A stretch of 64,000 bases of DNA. Origin: Fasciolopsis buskii (lineage: Eukaryota > Platyhelminthes > Trematoda > Plagiorchiida > Fasciolidae). Where the stretch lies: contig LUCM01008480.1 in assembly GCA_008360955.1 (NCBI GenBank), forward strand, positions 4,262-68,261. Reading direction: 5' to 3'. Below, piece after piece: positions 59,701-64,000 of the stretch. Position 1 is the stretch's first letter. Every line of letters begins with the position of its first letter. The position numbers and the translations under genes are program-made. Below the pieces are notes generated by a model that worked only from the letters and a program-made list of their open reading frames with translations, was not told the origin of the DNA and made no database searches.

Positions 59701-62700
59701 ATTGTCCCATCCGACTTACCATCGTCATCAACTTGATCAGCCCACTCTTTCAGGGTGTCCGGTTTGACTTTCAGATTCAAAGCTCGAAAAGCGGGACCCA
59801 AATCGGTGGTGCTGATTTTATCTTGACCGCGTTTGTCGTATCGTTTGAAAACATCTTTGGCAGCTGATTGAACGTTTTGCCAAAACAAAGAACGACACAA
59901 GCAAGACGTCTTAGACAATTAAACCGGCGGACAAAGGTAACAAAAAAGACTGCTTTGCAAAAGGTTATTTCAAGACGGTCGGAATGGACAGGTCAGCCTC
60001 ATATGAACAGCTGTCTGGATTGCGATAAATCCGTCATGCGGTTGATCATGCCGTTCTTTTGAGTAATGACGGAGTTAATTCGGCTGTCATTTAGCACGAC
60101 GAGAAATTACGCAGGTGCGCAGTAGCCTTAACACGATGGACTACCAAGCAACTCAGCACTTGTGTGCTCATGGTACGTGATAACGTTTAGAATGTCTACT
60201 AATCGCGGTTTCCGAATGAAGTACAGTCGCACTTTGATTTGAAAATTCTGAACGCCCCATATTCAGCTCAACAGTTCAGAAACTCGTACTACCGGAGATA
60301 TATTTCATTCGTAATCCTGGGTTTATTTAAAAGAAAATACCGTTAGGTAAAATCTTCAAAGCTGGTTTTGGGATTTCCGCGCTAGGTATTCTAGCTAATC
60401 GGCATCCCTCTCGAATTGGTCATCAGTGTTATACAGTGGCGCTGGCGAATCCCCTTCCTTTCGGGATATTCTTGGCAAGATTTCTTCTAACCTCTACGGT
60501 GTTTCTTCTGCAATTCAGCAGCTGAACTTGGATCCAGCTGCAGAATGGAGCTTCGAGAAATGTGAAGTGCAGCTCATAATGAATGGCCAGATTATCTATG
60601 GAGGATACTTCCCCATCGTTTCGCCCCCGTTTGTCTGTCCCTATTTTGGAATTGCATATTAACTTTTATGAAATACTGCTGATTTTTAGTAGTCTAACAA
60701 TCAATAATTTAGGACTGAGTAACCCACCGAATTTGAAGATGTAGGCTCCGGCTCATGTTCCGATTGAAAAATCACGGATCTTGTTTGATCGCCTTGTTTC
60801 CATAAGACACCTGTCGCGAACAGATGTCAAGTCATCCGACCAATTTTCAACTTGGGAAATACCTTTCGCATTACGACTCATCAGGGTGTGCAAGCACCAC
60901 TGACGAAGTCTCGTGACAGTGAATCTCGAATCTGCTGCTTTACAAGCGTTGATCTGGTGGCTCGGAATTTATGTGCGAAGAGTGCGCTGCGACAGCCAAT
61001 CGGCCAAATAAATAGACCTCAGTTTCCCTCACTACTCGCATGTAACTGTGAGGTATTTGTGGACTTGTTGGACTATTAATTTGTGACACCGACCAGTCAT
61101 TCAGAATTGGATTTGTTTTAGTGCTCGAGAAGCAGCACAGCAGCTGAATAAGTAACACAGATGTTTGCAACATCGATTCAATCCCTTTTTTACAACGAAA
61201 CAATTGCTGATTTGTTTTATTTTTGAGTACACGTATTCGCTTGGATGTCGGCCTACATTTACATATAGATCTCTGCCAACTAAATTCAGGTTCCGATCTC
61301 CTACGGGCATATGTTTATTTGGGGTAGTAAACACTGATGTTCGTGTATGTATGTATATATGTATGCATGTGTGTATGTATGCATTTATGTATGTAAACTT
61401 GTATGTTCATGTGCATGCATGTATGTATGTAAACTTGTATGTTTATGTGTATGCATGCATGAGTGAGTGATCCAGTAATCGGACAGGATTGCAAATAAGA
61501 CGTTACTGATAAAACTAAGGTCATTTTATAATTTTTCTCCTTTCCATCAGTTATTTTTCAGGTCACCTGATTTTTTGATGCTAACACAGAATGCAAAAAA
61601 TATATGGCATTAGTGTACCACTGTTCCGAATCATCAAGTGTAATTGAATATCATCACATCCAAATGTTACATTCGGATTGGGCTCGCAAACCGTGGTTTG
61701 TAATTCACACGGTTTATGTGGGCAGAAATCCGTACCCCATACGTTACCCCTTGTGCTACCTAATAGGACACTCGCCTACTACAGCGTACTCACCTTCAAC
61801 AGTCTCCCTTTTTGGTCAAACCGACCACAACGGTCCCGAGTTAAGTCTAATCACTGAAAGCCCTAGGCAACAAACGAAGTGGACCGGTCGCGGCGGTATT
61901 CTACATAAGATAAGGGGGAACAGGAACACGGTACCTTGTTTTTTGTTACTGTTTACGTTGATGCTTCGATTTCACCAACCGAAAGCACATCTACATCGAC
62001 CAGTGATGAAAATCCTTTCAGCAAAGCACACATGTGACAAGATTGGTCTGTTTTATTTGCTTCAACTCATTAAACCGTTAAGGTGCTACATGATAATTAT
62101 GAAGGGGAATTTAATGGGACGATGGTTTATTGCACAACTGCACGTTTACGCGAGTGATTTAGTCATAAACAATGTATATGTGTTTTGAAATCAGTTTAAG
62201 TGTCCCGGTTAGAAAAAAATATTTACAATCGATTGGTAATTTATGTATAAGAAATGCATTGCGTAGCCAACCAAGGGAACAAGGCAATCCGTGAAGGAAA
62301 TGCGGAGTGCACGAAAATCCATGAGAATTTTCCATAAAACTTACTTTTCACTTGATCTTCCTGGATGGTAAAGTCGTCAATTTTGAAAGCCTGGAACGCA
62401 AACAAACGCGTTTCACATTGGATAACAGTACAGAAATATTTTGGGGATTCTAGAGCAATAATCCGATTAGGGAAGGGGAAATAATCGCATTTTCATATTT
62501 ACAATTGAGTATTTGCCGGCAGTGGTCGCATTCCAGTACAAGAGATTACCGAATAAGAGTTGTTAACTAACCAGTCACTTCTGATAAGTAGCAGTCTTTG
62601 TAATGATATCATCAATACTATTGTTGTTTTTTGCTATTTATGCCTAATTAGATCATGTGACCCTGTTGGTTGTTTCAGTCGTTAAAAGTGTCATGATTTA

Positions 62701-63777
62701 CGACCAGGTTGATGGTCCAAATTTAGAAGGCAACTCGACACATTGTTACTGAATACATTAGCTGGTAACATCGAGCTCTAAAGTGAATGAAATGACTCTG
62801 TGATAGTTTTCAACGATAAGCATTCATACCGGTTGCCAAATGATTTCATAAACAAATCAGCTGTTCTACTACTGAAATTACTCAGGCAGCCAAACCGTCT
62901 GAGCTATTGTTAAAGTCTTCCTCGTATTTGAGCTTCTGACGGAGAAAATTTGTGGACTAAAAATCTATGACATTGCTCACAGTCAACCGAGATGGTCTAT
63001 CATCTGAGCACTCCGCTTCCTCTTGGTTGTTTCCATGATTTCACTAACTAGCTGAGCTTGGAGACTTTATCACAAAAAACATTGATCTGTTGGTTTACCC
63101 ATGGGAGCACTAGGCATTGTCATTTGCTTCTGATCAACAGCACGAAAGATTTCATAAGTGGGAATTTCCGATACCGATTTTGTGGAATTTTCACTTGATT
63201 CCGGTTGTCTGGCCTGTCACCAGTAGGAGGATAGCGGCGTGGCCGCCGAATGTTTCCCGCGATCAAACTAAGTTAAGACTTGCTGAATAGGCCGCCATGA
63301 ACAAGATGAATTACCAGGGACGTGGCGGATAGCGTCCGGTGAGTCCTCTTTCTGTAAAATGCTGGGAGTCTGCTGCTGGCACTGTGATTTGACGAGTGTG
63401 TTTTACCTTAGTCAACAGGACTGTAGTACATTGTATCACTATGGAGCGACAGATTTGACCAGAGGTGTACGAACCGTGCTGCAAGAGTTTCTTTTGTAAG
63501 TATACCTACCAGTAAGCTACCTACTACATTAATAGTACCACCGTGAAACACACGATGAAATAGAAGATTCAATGAACGCAAACTATTTGCTTCCAGGCCT
63601 CTTCAAAGTTAACAGCAGAAAAGTATATGTTACTCTTTCTATCCAAGAGTCTGGGAGTACAAAGATGTCGTTCAAAGAAATACAACGTAATTACTGCTAT
63701 GACGATATAAACTTAATTGTAATCTATCCAAAATCGAATGCAAACTGGAACTTCACAATAAAAGTTCAACTTACCAT
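56709..63777 (-). CDS. Calmodulin/troponin-C-like EF-hand calcium-binding protein, 154 aa, six exons
   Basis: A small cytosolic-type calcium sensor of the calmodulin superfamily. Exons on the minus strand are 63775-63777 (ATG only), 62345-62390, 59720-59863, 58619-58760, 56890-56990 and 56709-56737. All junctions are GT/AG and the phases agree. The product starts MAFKIDDFTIQEDQVKT and ends DEFYKLMTSE. Four EF-hand loops begin at residues 26, 62, 99 and 135, the 36-37 residue spacing of calmodulin. Loop 4 (DTDGSGFVDFDE) is canonical; loop 3 (DKNKRGEIDVED) is near-canonical with Asp at position 12. Loop 1 (DKRGQDKISTTD) lacks acidic or amide ligands at 3 and has Lys at 7. Loop 2 (DDDATGFIDFNG) has Gly at position 12. 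Calcium binding is thus likely mainly in the C-lobe. No signal peptide or membrane segment. The exact orthologue name is not certain. Confidence 0.95.
56890..56990 (-). CDS. EF-hand gene exon 5: EF-hand 4
   Basis: Acceptor cttatttgtttgcag, donor GTACGC. It encodes WILKELGDDLTEEEIDDMIR and DTDTDGSGFVDFD, the canonical fourth loop, whose last residue Glu is completed in the final exon. Confidence 0.95.
56991..58618. other. EF-hand gene intron 4 (1.6 kb); nothing recognised
   Basis: Flanked by the exon 4 donor and exon 5 acceptor. No repeat or nested gene is supported. Confidence 0.6.
58619..58760 (-). CDS. EF-hand gene exon 4: EF-hand 2 end, central linker, EF-hand 3
   Basis: Acceptor cccaccgtag; the donor is the weaker GTTTGT. 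It encodes TGFIDFNGFLICYGKSLQEE, the polar linker QDERDLRDAF and EF-hand 3, RVLDKNKRGEIDVEDL. The donor is supported because exon 5 continues in phase with WILKELG, as the family requires. Confidence 0.93.
58761..59719. other. EF-hand gene intron 3 (959 bp); nothing recognised
   Basis: Splits the codon for residue 65 inside EF loop 2. No further feature seen. Confidence 0.6.
59720..59863 (-). CDS. EF-hand gene exon 3: EF-hand 1 and linker to EF-hand 2
   Basis: Acceptor acgttcaatcag, donor GTAAGT after GATGACGATG. It encodes AKDVFKRYDKRGQDKISTTD, then LGPAFRALNLKVKPDTLKEW and ADQVDDD, the first residues of loop 2. Confidence 0.95.
59864..62344. other. EF-hand gene intron 2 (2.5 kb)
   Basis: Contains the TATG-type repeat at 61343-61468 and an antisense 194-codon open frame at 61604-62188 (see findings). 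Nothing else is supported. Confidence 0.55.
61343..61468. repeat. TATG-rich tandem repeat
   Basis: Imperfect GTAT/GCAT repeats containing two copies of a unit of about 44 bp built on tgtatgtaaacttgtatgt. Low-complexity DNA; the open frames across it are compositional artefacts. Confidence 0.85.
62345..62390 (-). CDS. EF-hand gene exon 2: N-terminal helix
   Basis: Acceptor tgcgttccag, donor GTAAGT. It reads AFKIDDFTIQEDQVK plus one base; the QEDQVKTAKDVF join resembles the N-terminal helix preceding EF-hand 1 in calmodulin-like proteins (TEEQIAEFKEAF). Confidence 0.85.
62391..63774. other. EF-hand gene intron 1 (1.4 kb); nothing recognised
   Basis: It separates the ATG-only exon from the rest of the coding region. 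A locally GC-rich stretch occurs near 63225-63340. Confidence 0.55.
63775..63777 (-). CDS. EF-hand gene exon 1: start codon only
   Basis: On the minus strand AAAGAATG is followed at once by GTAAGT (63774-63769). The next exon starts GCTTTCAAA (Ala-Phe-Lys), giving MAFKIDDF. Spliced phase 0 fits, and exon 2 has no upstream ATG in frame. The exon's remainder, to the right of 63777, would be 5' UTR. Confidence 0.8.
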
Positions 63778-64000
63778 TCTTTGAATCAGCCGCTTGCACC
63801 AAAATACAGGCAGAGAACTCCGGTCGAAAGTCCGCGGTGAGAGCGATCGTCTGACTGAGCAATTTGTGCAGTTCGGGTTGTATAATTTACGCCGGTAGAT
63901 TGGATTCAGTGGAACGATAGACAGACGCACAGAACGCGCTCGCAACAACCTCGGTTTTCTATCCCCGGTCTGGTGACGCTGATAGGTCAGATTCCGTGGT
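63778..64000 (-). other. EF-hand gene 5' UTR and probable promoter region
   Basis: Sequence immediately upstream of the ATG on the minus strand, GC-richer than the introns. No clear TATA box or transcription start could be assigned; a trans-splice acceptor cannot be excluded. Confidence 0.4.

Noticed and set aside
1..64000. CRISPR arrays, operons, ribosome-binding sites, rRNA or intact tRNA genes
   Set aside because: The window is eukaryotic; no regularly spaced repeats or intact structural RNA genes were seen.

Overview
The window looks like a piece of a flatworm (probably trematode, fluke-like) nuclear genome. The reasons are intron-rich genes with one intron of only 36 bp beside others of several kb, an RTE-type LINE family with a GAT-repeat 3' tail, an LTR-like segment followed by a tRNA-Trp-like primer site, and a 154-residue calmodulin-like protein of a type I associate with flukes. 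The organism call is inference from family knowledge; no search was run.

Left part (1254-28648, + strand): one large gene, an RFX-family transcription factor of the RFX1/2/3 (DAF-19) group. Twelve exons join with matching phases into 1051 residues and a stop codon. The 5' end of the gene lies outside the window. The order is a Gln/Ser-rich N-terminal activation-type region, the RFX winged-helix DNA-binding domain, a long Ser-rich spacer, the conserved B/C/dimerisation region, and a long acidic tail. The introns hold most of the mobile DNA: a LINE 3' fragment at 1-790, a nearly complete but internally deleted LINE on the minus strand (13262-16265), a 901-bp assembly gap (17996-18896), an LTR-like segment on the minus strand (about 19038-19335), and a 5'-truncated LINE on the plus strand (19966-21830) almost identical to the minus-strand one.

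Middle part (28649-56708): mostly gene-poor intergenic DNA. It has three points of interest. A decayed coding remnant with a poly(A) signal lies at 37330-37600. A 626-bp perfect-phase tandem duplication (38485-39742) carries, in each copy, a TATA box, a short ORF with a signal peptide, a splice donor and a possible second exon. A tRNA-derived SINE-like segment lies near 45.9 kb. Simple repeats are scattered through it.

Right part (56709-63777, - strand): a complete six-exon gene for a 154-residue four-EF-hand calmodulin/troponin-C-like protein. Its first coding exon contributes only the ATG. A poly(A) signal lies 34 bp after the stop, and the 5' UTR runs towards the right edge.

The RFX gene is a transcriptional regulator (RFX1/2/3 proteins control ciliary genes in animals) and the EF-hand gene is a calcium sensor. 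They lie on opposite strands about 28 kb apart and nothing suggests a joint function. The most unusual feature is the duplicated miniature secretory gene at 38.5-39.7 kb.
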